NCBI RefSeq assembly: GCF_050433225.1
Contig: NZ_JBNPXQ010000012.1
Coordinates: 90,515-154,514, forward strand
Source: Sphingomonas_D zeicaulis
GTDB taxonomy: Bacteria > Pseudomonadota > Alphaproteobacteria > Sphingomonadales > Sphingomonadaceae
Direction of reading: 5' to 3'
Length of the DNA stretch: 64,000 nucleotides
Shown here piece after piece: positions 43,457 through 51,637 of this stretch. A program made the position numbers and the translations under genes. The notes beneath the pieces are model-generated. The model had not been told where the DNA came from. It searched no databases and was given only the letters and a program-made list of their open reading frames with translations. Within the stretch, counting starts at the first letter, position 1. Every line of letters starts with the position of its first letter.

Positions 43457-43875
43457 TCGGGCGAGCCGCGCCGCAGCGTTCTCAGGAAGGCCAGCCCTGC
43501 GGCCGCCCCCGCCGCGCCGAAGGCGGCGCTGAATGCGACCTGGGTCAGCGGATAGGCGGGCGGATTCATGAAACCGAGGATCGTTACCGGCACCGCGCCG
43601 ATCACGAGCCCGAGCGCGGCGGTGGCGATCCGGTCCAGCGGGCGCCAGCGGTTGAGCAACAGCCAGGCCGGCATGCCGAGGATCAGGATATGCCCCAGCG
43701 CGATCGGCAATCCGAAGATCATGCCGAAGAAGATGATCGCCGGCAGCCCGATCAGCGCGTCGGCGACGCCCGCGACCATCATCGTGCCCGTGAAGATCAG
43801 GATCATCATCGCCACCCCCGCAAGCGCCGCGACCATCACCGCGCCCGCGACACGCAAACCGGAAACTTCCACCAT
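43453..43875 (-). CDS. Small multi-pass membrane protein
   Basis: A 140-aa protein with four hydrophobic stretches: VAGAVMVAALAGVAMMILIFTG, IGLPAIIFFGMIFGLPIALGH, IATAALGLVIGAVPVTILGF and VAFSAAFGAAGAAAGLAFL. No family named. Start chosen at MVEVSG (43875) with GGGAGGG upstream in the end of the previous gene. Its stop overlaps the downstream fusion gene, and its start overlaps or abuts the upstream TIGR01777 gene (13-nt gap), so it is fully embedded in the operon. Confidence 0.78.
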   Translation of the reverse strand: MVEVSGLRVAGAVMVAALAGVAMMILIFTGTMMVAGVADALIGLPAIIFFGMIFGLPIALGHILILGMPAWLLLNRWRPLDRIATAALGLVIGAVPVTILGFMNPPAYPLTQVAFSAAFGAAGAAAGLAFLRTLRRGSPE

Positions 43876-43886
43876 CCGGCCCTCCC

Positions 43887-45419
43887 TCAATGCAGCCAGC
43901 GCAGCGCCGCGAACGGGCGGCTGGGCATGGCGGCGGCGGGCGGCACCGCGCCGGTGATCGCCGCCAGTGCACCCTCGATGCGGGGGTGGTGGAAGCGGAA
44001 GCCCTCGAATACCGCGCGTACCGGCAGCACGCGCTGGCTGGCAAGGAACAGCTCATCGGCGAAGTCGCCGAGCAGCGTGCGCAGCGGGGCGGCGGGCAGC
44101 GGCAGCACCGTCGGGCGGCCGAGCGCCCGGCCAAGCGCGCGGGTGAAGTCCGTATTGCGTACCGGGTTGGGCGCAGTGGCGTTGACCGCCCCTTCCAGCG
44201 TTGGCGTGGCGATCGCGAAGGCGATCAGGCGGACGAGGTCGTCGCGGTGGATCCAGCTCATCCATTGCCGGCCGCTGCCGATGCGGCCGCCCATGCCGAA
44301 TTCGAAAGGCAGCAGCAGGTTGCCGAGCAGTCCGCCTGCCGCCGCCAGCACCAGCCCGATGCGCAGCCGGACGACGCGCACGCCGAGCAGCGCCATGCGA
44401 TCGGCCTCCGTCTCCCACGCCGCGCAGACCTCCTGGCAGAAGCCGGGGCCGGCAGGGCTGGCCTCGTCGAGCAGTTCCTCGCCACGATCGCCATAGACGC
44501 CGATCGCGGAGGCGCTGACCAGCACCGCCGGCGGTGCCGCGAGTCGCCCGGCCAGCGCGACGAGCGCGCGGGTCGTCTCGATACGGCTGGCACAGATCGC
44601 GGCGCGCCGGCGGCGTGTCCACAGGCCGCCGGCGATGCTTTCGCCAGCAAGGTTGACGATCGCGTCGATCCGCTCGGCATCATCTATCGCGTCGAGGCTG
44701 GTGACGATCCGCACGGGGCGCGGAAGGGTGGCGCCGCGCCCGGCATCGCGAGTCAGCACGATCACCTCATGCCCGGCCTCCGCCAGCGCCGCGACGAGCC
44801 GCCTGCCGACGAAACCGGTGCCGCCGGTGACAAGGACCCGGCGACGCGGTGGCAGCGCCTGCGCCAGTGCGGCTGCGTCCGGTTCTACAAGGCGCGGAGC
44901 GCGGCGGGCGGCAGCAAGGTCGCGCAGACCGCTCAGCACCACACCCAGCGCGGCGATGGCGAACAGGATGGACGGCACGCCGTGGAAGACGATGGGCAGG
45001 CCGCTGGGCAGCGCCGTGCGCGCCCAGAGTTCGGGCAGCAGCAGCGCGAGGATCACGCCATAGTTGAGCGTGAGCAAGGTGTGCGTCACGCGCTCGCTCG
45101 CCGGCAGCAGCCGAGTGCGATCCTCCTCGACGAAATCCCACAGGGTAATGCCGAGTTCGACCAGCAGCAGCGCCATGAGCGCCGCGGCATAGCCGCCCTG
45201 CGGTTCCGTCCAGCCCAGCGCCAGGAAGACGATCCCGTAGATCAGGTTGCGAACGGCATGGAGGCCGAGCTCGAACGCCTGGCGGGGCTGCCATGCCAGC
45301 CGCAAGGTGAGTTCATGGTGATAGAGCGTGTCGAAGCCGCCCATCGCGATCTGCGCGAACAGCAGCACCCAGAGCATGGGGCCAATCATCGGAGCGTCGA
45401 TCACCGGGGCGTCGATCAT
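43887..45419 (-). CDS. Membrane-domain/TIGR01777 epimerase fusion
   Basis: A 510-aa protein joining two parts. Residues 1-170 are a membrane domain with about five helices (WVLLFAQIAMGGFDTLYHHEL, NLIYGIVFLALGW, MALLLVELGITLWDFVEEDRT, GVPSILFAIAALGVVLSG). Residues about 195-510 are a TIGR01777-type SDR epimerase (RVLVTGGTGFVGRRLVAALAEAG, ASAIGVYGDRGEELLDE, SWIHRDDLVRLI, NATAPNPVRNTDF). Start at 45419 overlaps the DUF4166 stop (ATGA); the open frame to 45905 is the shadow of that gene. Second gene of the operon. Confidence 0.87.
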   Translation of the reverse strand: MIDAPVIDAPMIGPMLWVLLFAQIAMGGFDTLYHHELTLRLAWQPRQAFELGLHAVRNLIYGIVFLALGWTEPQGGYAAALMALLLVELGITLWDFVEEDRTRLLPASERVTHTLLTLNYGVILALLLPELWARTALPSGLPIVFHGVPSILFAIAALGVVLSGLRDLAAARRAPRLVEPDAAALAQALPPRRRVLVTGGTGFVGRRLVAALAEAGHEVIVLTRDAGRGATLPRPVRIVTSLDAIDDAERIDAIVNLAGESIAGGLWTRRRRAAICASRIETTRALVALAGRLAAPPAVLVSASAIGVYGDRGEELLDEASPAGPGFCQEVCAAWETEADRMALLGVRVVRLRIGLVLAAAGGLLGNLLLPFEFGMGGRIGSGRQWMSWIHRDDLVRLIAFAIATPTLEGAVNATAPNPVRNTDFTRALGRALGRPTVLPLPAAPLRTLLGDFADELFLASQRVLPVRAVFEGFRFHHPRIEGALAAITGAVPPAAAMPSRPFAALRWLH

Positions 45420-46108
45420 GCCGCGTCTCCCTTGAGGTCCGGATCGGCGAACACCGCCACCTGCCGCACCAGCCGGCCGACGAGGGGGTGGGTGAGATCC
45501 AGCGTGAACACGAAGCGGCCATGGCCGCAGTCGATATGCCCGACGATGAGATGCGGGCTCAGCCAGCGCGGCAGGCGCAGGCGGAGCTTGCCCAACCGCC
45601 AGAAGATATGATCGCTGACGAAGCTGAGCACGCCGCTCTCGGCGGTGAGGCCGAGCGCGATGCCGACGCCGAGGCCGAGATATTCCTCGATCCCGGTCGG
45701 CCCGGTGAACCGCTTGGCACTGTAGATCACCTGGGGAAAGCCGGCATGGCGGCCATATTGGCGCGTCCAGAACTGGCCGCCGCCTGCCCGATCCTCGGTT
45801 ACCGTCACGCAGGCCGGTACGCCGGCGTCGCGATGGAGCGGCAGCGGGCTGCCGATGACGCGGGCGAGTTGCGCGAGCAGCCAGCCGAGCCGGCTCATCC
45901 GGCATTCGGTGACTTCACCGACATAGGTCAGACAGCCTTCCGGCCCGATGCGACGGTGGAAGCGCTCACGAACCGCAGCGGGAAGGGCCGCCCAGCGCTC
46001 GTCCCCCAGCAAACGGCGGAACGGATGGGCATCGTCCATCCCCGGCTCGGGCAGCGACCGGCGCCAGCCCTGATAGCGGGTCTGCACTCCTCTTGCTGTC
46101 GCGAGCAT
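45416..46108 (-). CDS. DUF4166 domain protein
   Basis: A 230-aa protein made of one DUF4166 domain (CLTYVGEVTECRMSRLGWLLAQLA, GGGQFWTRQYGRHAGFPQVIYSAKRF, then LTHPLVGRLVRQVAVFADPDLKG; landmarks). The same domain forms the C-terminus of the gene product at 41819-43456. Start at MLATARGVQTRYQGW with GGAGAAG 5 nt upstream; a longer frame to 46153 would run through the operator. First gene of the operon, directly behind the operator at 46128-46143. Function unknown. Confidence 0.84.
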   Translation of the reverse strand: MLATARGVQTRYQGWRRSLPEPGMDDAHPFRRLLGDERWAALPAAVRERFHRRIGPEGCLTYVGEVTECRMSRLGWLLAQLARVIGSPLPLHRDAGVPACVTVTEDRAGGGQFWTRQYGRHAGFPQVIYSAKRFTGPTGIEEYLGLGVGIALGLTAESGVLSFVSDHIFWRLGKLRLRLPRWLSPHLIVGHIDCGHGRFVFTLDLTHPLVGRLVRQVAVFADPDLKGDAA

Positions 46109-46127
46109 GTTCTTCTCCGTCAGTTTA

Positions 46128-46143
46128 TTCTGTATAAACAGAA
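46128..46143. promoter_or_regulatory. Operator TTCTGT-ATAA-ACAGAA before the DUF4166 operon
   Basis: Inverted repeat TTCTGT-N4-ACAGAA, 20 nt upstream of the DUF4166 start, in an AT-rich 70-nt gap after the regulator gene. The flanks extend the symmetry to ATT...AAT. The arms are identical to those at 46729-46748, so both are likely sites of the same dimeric regulator, the GbsR/MarR-type protein encoded between them. Confidence 0.75.
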
Positions 46144-46178
46144 ATAATTGCACGTGATGTGGCCGTGCAGGGCCGCGT

Positions 46179-46739
46179 TCAGTCCTTCTTGCCGCCGGGG
46201 ATCAGCGCCAGCACCTTCCGCCCCATCTTGATCAGCAGCAGCAGGCGCGAGGGCGAGACCTGGATCATCTCGTCATGCCACTTCTCCATGATCTTGACGA
46301 AATCATACATCGCCTCGATCCGCCCGCGCGCGACCTTGCCGATGGTCGGATCGCTCTCCGCCTCCGCACGGCAGCGTTCGAGCGCAGCGACCGCAGGGTC
46401 GATCTCGCGCTGCTTTCGGCCTTCGGCGATACGGGTGAGCATCTGCCAGAGATCGACCTCGGCCTCGAAATGGTCGCGGCGATCGCCCATCATCGGCACG
46501 CGGCGCACCAGCCGCCAGCCGACCAGTTCCTTCAGCGAGTTGGAGATGTTGCTGCGCGCGATGCCCAGCTTCTCGCCGATCTCGTCAGCATTCAGCGGCC
46601 GCTCGCTGAGGTAGAGCAGCGCGTGGATCTGCGCCACCGAACGGTTGACGCCCCATTGGCTGCCCATGTCCCCCCAGTGCAGCACGAACGCGCGGACCGC
46701 TGGAGGCAGGACCTCATCATGTTCAGCTATTTCTGTCAT
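46179..46739 (-). CDS. GbsR/MarR-type transcriptional regulator
   Basis: A 186-aa winged-helix regulator. The DNA-binding domain lies at about residues 25-95 (VNRSVAQIHALLYLSERPLNADEIGEKLGIARSNISNSLKEL..., RRDHFEAEVDLWQML as landmarks), then a helical dimerisation part and a basic C-terminus. GbsR proteins repress nearby genes in response to small molecules. The ATG lies inside a perfect palindrome (46729-46748) and 6 nt after a -10 box, so the transcript is probably leaderless. It is followed by the operon it probably controls. Confidence 0.88.
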   Translation of the reverse strand: MTEIAEHDEVLPPAVRAFVLHWGDMGSQWGVNRSVAQIHALLYLSERPLNADEIGEKLGIARSNISNSLKELVGWRLVRRVPMMGDRRDHFEAEVDLWQMLTRIAEGRKQREIDPAVAALERCRAEAESDPTIGKVARGRIEAMYDFVKIMEKWHDEMIQVSPSRLLLLIKMGRKVLALIPGGKKD

Positions 46740-46748
46740 GACAGAAAT
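46729..46748. promoter_or_regulatory. Perfect 20-bp palindrome on the regulator's start codon
   Basis: ATTTCTGTCA/TGACAGAAAT, fully symmetric, containing TTCTGT-CATG-ACAGAA. Its centre is on the start codon of the GbsR-type gene (ATG at 46739-46737). A protein bound here would cover the transcription start and initiation codon together, which fits tight autorepression. Confidence 0.82.
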
Positions 46749-46774
46749 ATGCGACGATCGGGAAAGCCTGTCAA
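46746..46774 (-). promoter_or_regulatory. Promoter of the GbsR-type gene (leaderless)
   Basis: Minus-strand -35 TTGACA (46774-46769), 17-nt spacer, -10 CATATT (46751-46746), then TCTGTC and the ATG at 46739. The start of transcription should fall at or within one base of the start codon. There is no Shine-Dalgarno sequence. Confidence 0.72.
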
Positions 46775-46915
46775 CCGCTGTGCATCAGTCACTGTTTCTT
46801 ACAAAAGTTCGGCGGCCACGCAGGCAGTTGCAACCAGCCGCGTCGATGATCGTTACGCATGCATTCCGCACCACCGGTGCGATCGGTATCACCAAACGAG
46901 CGAAAGGGCTTCTCG

Positions 46916-47512
46916 ATGCGGAAGACCGCGACCCTGTTTACCCATGGCCTGGCGGCGACCGCGCTGATCGCGACGGCGATGCTGCCCGCCGCGCCCGCAC
47001 TGGCGCAGGGCGGCGCGCCCGACCAGAACACCGGCCAGCGTGCCAAGGGTATTGCCACCCAGCCGCTGGAGGACCTGAACATCCACAAGGATAAAATTCC
47101 GCCCAAGCTGGTGGCGATCCAGGACAATCCCTACAACCTGTCCGGCATGCGCACCTGCAAGCAGCTCAACGCCGAGATCATCGAACTGAACGGCGTGCTC
47201 GGCGCCGATGTCGATGCAACGCAGGAAGCGCGGCAAAAGACGGAGGATCGCATCGTATCCGTCGGCGGCAGCCTGGTCGGCAGCCTGATCCCCTTCCGCG
47301 GTCTCGTCCGCGAAGTCACCGGCGCCAATGCCCAGCAGCGCCGCTTCGAGGCAGCGATCTACGCCGGCACGACCCGCCGTTCCTATCTGAAAGGCACAGC
47401 CAAGGCGAAGGGTTGCAAGCCGCTGCCGCCGGTGACCGCTGCCGAGGTTGATGCCGGGGTCAAGAAGGCCAAGGAAAAGGAAGAGGCCCAGAAGGCCGCC
47501 GACAAGCAGTAA
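46916..47512 (+). CDS. Secreted hypothetical protein (198 aa)
   Basis: No family named. A signal peptide (MRKTATLFTHGLAATALIATAM..., cut after ALA) leads to a helical mature protein with a conserved-looking Cys pair (GMRTCKQLNAEIIELNG and KAKGCKPLPP), RTRRSYLKG-like basic patches and a Lys/Glu-rich C-terminal helix (KKAKEKEEAQKAADKQ). Similar small exported proteins occur in sphingomonads. Start chosen because earlier in-frame codons (46859) precede the signal peptide. Convergent with the glutathione peroxidase gene. Confidence 0.75.
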   Translation: MRKTATLFTHGLAATALIATAMLPAAPALAQGGAPDQNTGQRAKGIATQPLEDLNIHKDKIPPKLVAIQDNPYNLSGMRTCKQLNAEIIELNGVLGADVDATQEARQKTEDRIVSVGGSLVGSLIPFRGLVREVTGANAQQRRFEAAIYAGTTRRSYLKGTAKAKGCKPLPPVTAAEVDAGVKKAKEKEEAQKAADKQ

Positions 47513-47530
47513 GCACGCTGCATCAATGCC

Positions 47531-47580
47531 TTCCCCTCCCCGACCTTGGCTCGGGGAGGGAAAAGCCTGTGTTCAGGCTT
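47531..47580. terminator. Hairpins between convergent secreted-protein and peroxidase genes
   Basis: CCCTCCCCGA / TCGGGGAGGG stem (47534-47543 and 47551-47560) with a 7-nt loop, then AAAA; on the minus strand this gives a stem followed by T's. A second stem AAGCCTG-TGTT-CAGGCTT (47563-47580) overlaps the peroxidase stop codon. Probable terminator for both convergent genes. Confidence 0.7.
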
Positions 47581-48124
47581 TCGCCAGTTCCGCTTCGATC
47601 GCGGCAACGAGCGCGCTGTCGTCAGGCGCGGTTGTCGGTGCAAAGCGGCCGACGACATTGCCATCTCGGCCGATCAGGAACTTCTCGAAATTCCACAGCA
47701 CTTCAGGCTCGGGATTAGGCGTCATGCCATATCCGCGCAGCCGTTCGCGAAACGCCTCGGGATCGCCGGCGGCCGCGGGGGCAGACTCGGTCAGCGCCTT
47801 GTAGAGTGGGTGCTTGTCGGGCCCGACGACGGTGATCTTCGAATACATCGGGAAATCGACGCCGAAATTGGTGGTGCAGAAGCTGGCGATCTCCGCATCG
47901 GTGCCCGGTTCCTGCGCCCCGAAATCATTAGCGGGGAAGCCGGCGATGACGAGGCCCTTGTCCTTGTAGGTCGCGTAGAGCTTCTCCAACCCTTCATATT
48001 GCGGCGTCAGCCCGCATTTCGACGCGACATTCACGGCAAGCACGACCTTGCCATCATGGTCGGCCAGGCTGGCGTCCTTGCCATCGATCGTCTTGAGCGG
48101 AATCTGCTGTAGCGCGGTCGTCAT
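47573..48124 (-). CDS. Glutathione peroxidase
   Basis: A 183-aa peroxide-reducing enzyme. The active-site Cys is in NVASKCGLTPQYEGLEKLY, the Gln in FPANDFGAQEPGT and the Trp in LWNFEKFLIG, together the Cys/Gln/Trp triad of the family (Cys, not selenocysteine). No signal peptide, so cytoplasmic. Start chosen at MTTALQQIPLK; the frame back to 48217 runs into the DUF6265 gene. Likely uses thioredoxin or glutathione. Confidence 0.94.
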   Translation of the reverse strand: MTTALQQIPLKTIDGKDASLADHDGKVVLAVNVASKCGLTPQYEGLEKLYATYKDKGLVIAGFPANDFGAQEPGTDAEIASFCTTNFGVDFPMYSKITVVGPDKHPLYKALTESAPAAAGDPEAFRERLRGYGMTPNPEPEVLWNFEKFLIGRDGNVVGRFAPTTAPDDSALVAAIEAELAKA

Positions 48125-48203
48125 CACCCTCTCCCTGCTCGGTTGCCGGATCGGCCTAGCCGAGGCGCGGCGGAGAAGCGAGGCGGCTTTGCGCCGCCAT
48201 CCC

Positions 48204-48743
48204 TCACATGCCCCCACCCGGCGCGATCCGGTGATACTGCCAGGTCATCGCGTCCTGCGCCGGATCACGCCCGCGCGTCGTGGCAACCAGCATCGCACCG
48301 CCATCGGCGAGTCGATAGGTGATGTGCGTGGGATAGTCATGCTGGGGATTGGCGAAGACGATCTCGGCATCGCCGCCCGCCGGATCCTCGCGCAACGCAA
48401 CCGCCGGAAACGCAACCGCGGGCTTGCCCGATGGCTGGCCATAGAAGACCAGCCCGTCGACGTGGCGGACGATGCGCATATATTCGAAACCGCGCGCGAC
48501 GCCGCCCTTCACGGTCTGGCCGATCCCCAGCTTAGTGCCGCCGCGCATCGGCTCCCAATGCTCTACGGTTGTGCCGTCCGCCGCGTTGCCCGCCTGCCAG
48601 TCACCGGTCAGCCAGTCGAGATCGGTCGCCGGCAGCAATGCCGCGCGCTGCGGCCGGTCGGTGATGATCGGAGTATTGCCCGATTGGGCGACGCTGGCGA
48701 CGGACGCCAGCAATATGGCACTCGCCAGCAGCGCACGCAGCAT
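48204..48743 (-). CDS. Exported DUF6265 family protein
   Basis: A 179-aa protein with a signal peptide (MLRALLASAILLASVASVAQ) and a DUF6265 domain: LDWLTGDWQAGNAADGTTVEHW, GQTVKGGVARGFEYMRIV, HDYPTHITYRLADGGAMLVAT (landmarks). The fold is a lipocalin-like barrel expected in the periplasm; ligand unknown. ATG at 48743 follows GGAGGGG, which decides it over the frame to 48791. Single gene, 87 nt downstream of the complex I subunit gene. Confidence 0.86.
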   Translation of the reverse strand: MLRALLASAILLASVASVAQSGNTPIITDRPQRAALLPATDLDWLTGDWQAGNAADGTTVEHWEPMRGGTKLGIGQTVKGGVARGFEYMRIVRHVDGLVFYGQPSGKPAVAFPAVALREDPAGGDAEIVFANPQHDYPTHITYRLADGGAMLVATTRGRDPAQDAMTWQYHRIAPGGGM

Positions 48744-48830
48744 CGCTACCCCTCCATGCTGCAGCTTCGCCGCGCGGGGGCCGCTTGTCAAAAGGCGATT
48801 GTTGCCCCCCGAAACCGAGAGGAAGGGAAT

Positions 48831-49109
48831 TTACCGGAAATTGTCCGCGTAGGCCTGCAGCTTCAGCGTGCGGGTGGGCGCCGGGATAACGTGGTAGGCC
48901 AGGCCCTCGCGCTCGGCATAGGCCTTCGCCGCGTCCAGCGTCGGGAAGGACAGGCGAACCTGCTCCTGCGTGTCGCGCGATCCAGCCCAGCCCATCAGCG
49001 GGTCGGCGCGCTTCGGCTCGGCGGGCTCGAACTCCAGCACCCAGTTCTGAGTGCCGGCGCGGCCCGACTGCATCGCGTTCTTGGGCTTCTGAAAGATACG
49101 GGCGGCCAT
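48831..49109 (-). CDS. NDUFS4-like NADH dehydrogenase (complex I) subunit
   Basis: A 92-aa accessory complex I subunit of the ETC_C1 NDUFA4/NDUFS4 family, found in alphaproteobacteria and mitochondria. Landmarks: ARIFQKPKNAMQSGRAGTQNWVLEFEP, DPLMGWAGSRDTQEQVRLSFPTLDAAKAYAEREGLAYHV (landmarks). Start at MAARIFQKPKN (49109). Monocistronic; the helicase gene stop is 55 nt upstream. Confidence 0.93.
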   Translation of the reverse strand: MAARIFQKPKNAMQSGRAGTQNWVLEFEPAEPKRADPLMGWAGSRDTQEQVRLSFPTLDAAKAYAEREGLAYHVIPAPTRTLKLQAYADNFR

Positions 49110-49164
49110 GGCTGTTTCCTGAATTCTTCTGTGATTCCGCACTGCCGCATCGGCGGGGCGATGG

Positions 49165-51624
49165 TCAAGCGTTGCGCGCGTCGGCGCGCTTGGTGCGCAA
49201 CGTAGCGGCGGCCGATGCAGGGTCTTCGGGCCAGGGATGGCGCGGGTAGCGGCCGCGCATCTCCTTCGCCACCGCCTGCCAGCTTCCCGCCCAGAACCCT
49301 GGAAGGTCACGCGTCGTCTGGATCGGGCGGCCGGCAGGCGAGGTGAGGCTCAACACCAGCGGCACCGCGCCGCCGGCGACGCTGGGGTGGGTCGCGAGGC
49401 CGAACAGCGCCTGCACGCGCAGTTCCACCTTGGGGCCGCCCTCCGCCGCATAGTCGATCTCATGGCTGGAACCCGCGGGCGAATGAAAGCGCGTCGGCGC
49501 AAGGCGGTCGATCGCCTTCATCCCATCCCACCCGATCATTCCTTCGATCGCGCCATGCAGCGCCGAGGCGGACACGTCGGCCAGCCGGCGGCGGCCGGAA
49601 AGCAGCGTCGGCAGCCATTCGTCGAGCCGCGCCGCCAGCCCCTCGTTGCTGAGATCGACCTCGGGCGCACCATGCGCCGCGGCGAAGGCGGCGCGCTGCC
49701 GCAGCGCCACCGCCGCCTCGCCCCAGTTCAGCAGGTCGACGCCATGCAGGCGGACACCCTCCAGCAGCGCCGCAGCGACCGCTTCCGGATCAGCGCGATC
49801 GTCACGTCCGCTGGCAAGCCGAATCGCGCCGAGCCGACGCTCGCGCACCGCATCCGCGGTGCCCGTCGCGGGATCGAAGCGTACCGACCGCACCATCTCG
49901 ATGCGATCGGCAAACAAGTCCATCACCTCGGCCTCGTCGATTGCGGCGGCGGAGAGGATGCGCGCGCCGGAGGCCGCCCCTTGCGTTTCGGCAACCGCCA
50001 GCCATTCGGCCCGCGCCAGCGGCGACGCGGGATCGAGGCGGAAGCCGCGCCCGCCGACCGATGCCCAATCCTCGCCCGACGGCCCGCGCCGCCTCGAGAC
50101 GCGATCGGGGAACGCCAGCGCGACGCAGCCCGGTATCGCCTCCGGCCCGGACGCCGCTGAATCACCGCCGCGCACCAGGCCCTGCCAGCGCTTCGCCAGC
50201 CCGCGCGCGGCCTCCGCACGCTGGCCGCGTTCGCCGCGCCAGCGCCGCAATCGCAGGTCGAGATCGGCATCATTACCGCCGAGGCCGCGCTCGCCGAGCA
50301 GCACCGCGACCTCGGCGGCGGTGCGCGTCCAGCCATGGCCGGCGGCGGCGATCAGCATGTGGGCGAGGCGCGGCGGCAGCGGCAGCGCGGCGATGGCGCG
50401 GCCATGCGCGGTCGGGCGGCCATCGCCGTCCAGCGCGTCGAGCGCGGCCAGCCGGGCGCGGGCCTCGATCACTGCGGCCTCGGGCGGCGGATCGATCCAG
50501 CGCAGCGCACGCGGATCGGATACGCCCCAGATCGCGGTCGCCAGCATCAGCGGCGAAAGATCGGCTTCCAATATCTCTGGCGGATCGAAGCGCGGCAGGC
50601 CGGCGGTGGCTGCCGCTTCCCACAGGCGATAGGCGACGCCCGGCGCCTGGCGCCCGGCGCGGCCGGCGCGCTGGGTCACCGCCGCCTGGCTCGCGCGCTC
50701 GGTGACGAGCCGGGTCATCCCCGCGGCACGATCGTAGCGCGGGCGACGCGCCAGCCCCGAGTCGACGACGATTCGGACGCCGTCCAAGGTCAGGCTGGTC
50801 TCGGCGATGCTCGTCGCCAGCACCAGCTTGCGCGTGCCGGCAGGCGCGGGCGCGATCGCCGCACGCTGCGCCGCCGGCTCCATGCTGCCGTGGAGACGGT
50901 GGAGTTCGACATTTGCAGGCAAGCCGGCCAGCCGCTCGGCGGTGCGCTCGATCTCGGCGACGCCCGGCAGGAAGGCGAGCACCCCGCCCTCCTCCTCCAC
51001 CAGTGCACGGCGCACCGCGGCAGCCGTCGAATCCTCGATGCGCGCCTCGGCGGCGCGGCCGATGTGGCGGATGTCGAGCGGGAACATCCGCCCCGCGCTC
51101 TCGATCACCGGCGCCTCATCCATCAACGCGGCGAAGCGGCCGCCGTCCAATGTGGCGGACATCGCGACAAGGCGAAGATCGGGCCGCAACCCCGCTTGCG
51201 CGTCGAGCGCGAGCGCTAGGCCGAAATCGCTGTCGAGGCTGCGTTCGTGGACTTCGTCGAACAGCACCGCGGAAACGCCGTCCAACTCGGGATCGGCCTG
51301 GATGCGGTTGACGAAGATGCCCTCGGTGACGACCAGCACGCGCGTCGCGGCGGACTGGCGGCTGTCGAGGCGGGTCGCATAGCCGATCATGCGGCCGACC
51401 GGTTCGCCGGCGAGCGCCGCCATCCGCTCCGCAGCGGCGCGCGCGGCGAGGCGGCGGGGGCTGAGCAGCAGGATCCGGCCGGTGCACCAGGGCTGGTCGA
51501 GCAACGCGGGCGCGACCGCGGTGGTCTTGCCCGCCCCCGGCGGCGCCACCAGCACTGCGGAGGAACGGGTAGCGAGCACGCCGAGCAGGTCGGCGAGCAC
51601 GGCGTGGATGGGGAGGGTCAACAC
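49165..51624 (-). CDS. hrpB: ATP-dependent helicase HrpB
   Basis: An 819-aa DExH-box helicase. Walker A APPGAGKTTAVAP, motif II FDEVHERSLDSD, motif III AMSATLDG, and the helicase C-terminal block QRAGRAGRQAPGVAYRLW; the HA2 and HrpB C-terminal domains fill residues about 370-819, ending in RYPRHPWPEDPASAA. Family length. Its biological role in bacteria is poorly known. The gene end is 55 nt from the complex I subunit, and its start is preceded by the inverted-repeat element at 51638-51750. Confidence 0.95.
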   Translation of the reverse strand: MLTLPIHAVLADLLGVLATRSSAVLVAPPGAGKTTAVAPALLDQPWCTGRILLLSPRRLAARAAAERMAALAGEPVGRMIGYATRLDSRQSAATRVLVVTEGIFVNRIQADPELDGVSAVLFDEVHERSLDSDFGLALALDAQAGLRPDLRLVAMSATLDGGRFAALMDEAPVIESAGRMFPLDIRHIGRAAEARIEDSTAAAVRRALVEEEGGVLAFLPGVAEIERTAERLAGLPANVELHRLHGSMEPAAQRAAIAPAPAGTRKLVLATSIAETSLTLDGVRIVVDSGLARRPRYDRAAGMTRLVTERASQAAVTQRAGRAGRQAPGVAYRLWEAAATAGLPRFDPPEILEADLSPLMLATAIWGVSDPRALRWIDPPPEAAVIEARARLAALDALDGDGRPTAHGRAIAALPLPPRLAHMLIAAAGHGWTRTAAEVAVLLGERGLGGNDADLDLRLRRWRGERGQRAEAARGLAKRWQGLVRGGDSAASGPEAIPGCVALAFPDRVSRRRGPSGEDWASVGGRGFRLDPASPLARAEWLAVAETQGAASGARILSAAAIDEAEVMDLFADRIEMVRSVRFDPATGTADAVRERRLGAIRLASGRDDRADPEAVAAALLEGVRLHGVDLLNWGEAAVALRQRAAFAAAHGAPEVDLSNEGLAARLDEWLPTLLSGRRRLADVSASALHGAIEGMIGWDGMKAIDRLAPTRFHSPAGSSHEIDYAAEGGPKVELRVQALFGLATHPSVAGGAVPLVLSLTSPAGRPIQTTRDLPGFWAGSWQAVAKEMRGRYPRHPWPEDPASAAATLRTKRADARNA

Positions 51625-51637
51625 GACCTCCCACCTT

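Noticed and set aside
41819..44134. 771-aa version of the saccharopine-DUF4166 fusion
   Set aside because: The first 226 residues are shadows of the two upstream genes; MTGILIIGG is a natural Rossmann start.
43887..45905. 672-aa version of the TIGR01777 fusion
   Set aside because: The additional N-terminus is the shifted-frame shadow of the DUF4166 gene; ATG at 45419 overlaps that gene's stop as expected for coupling.
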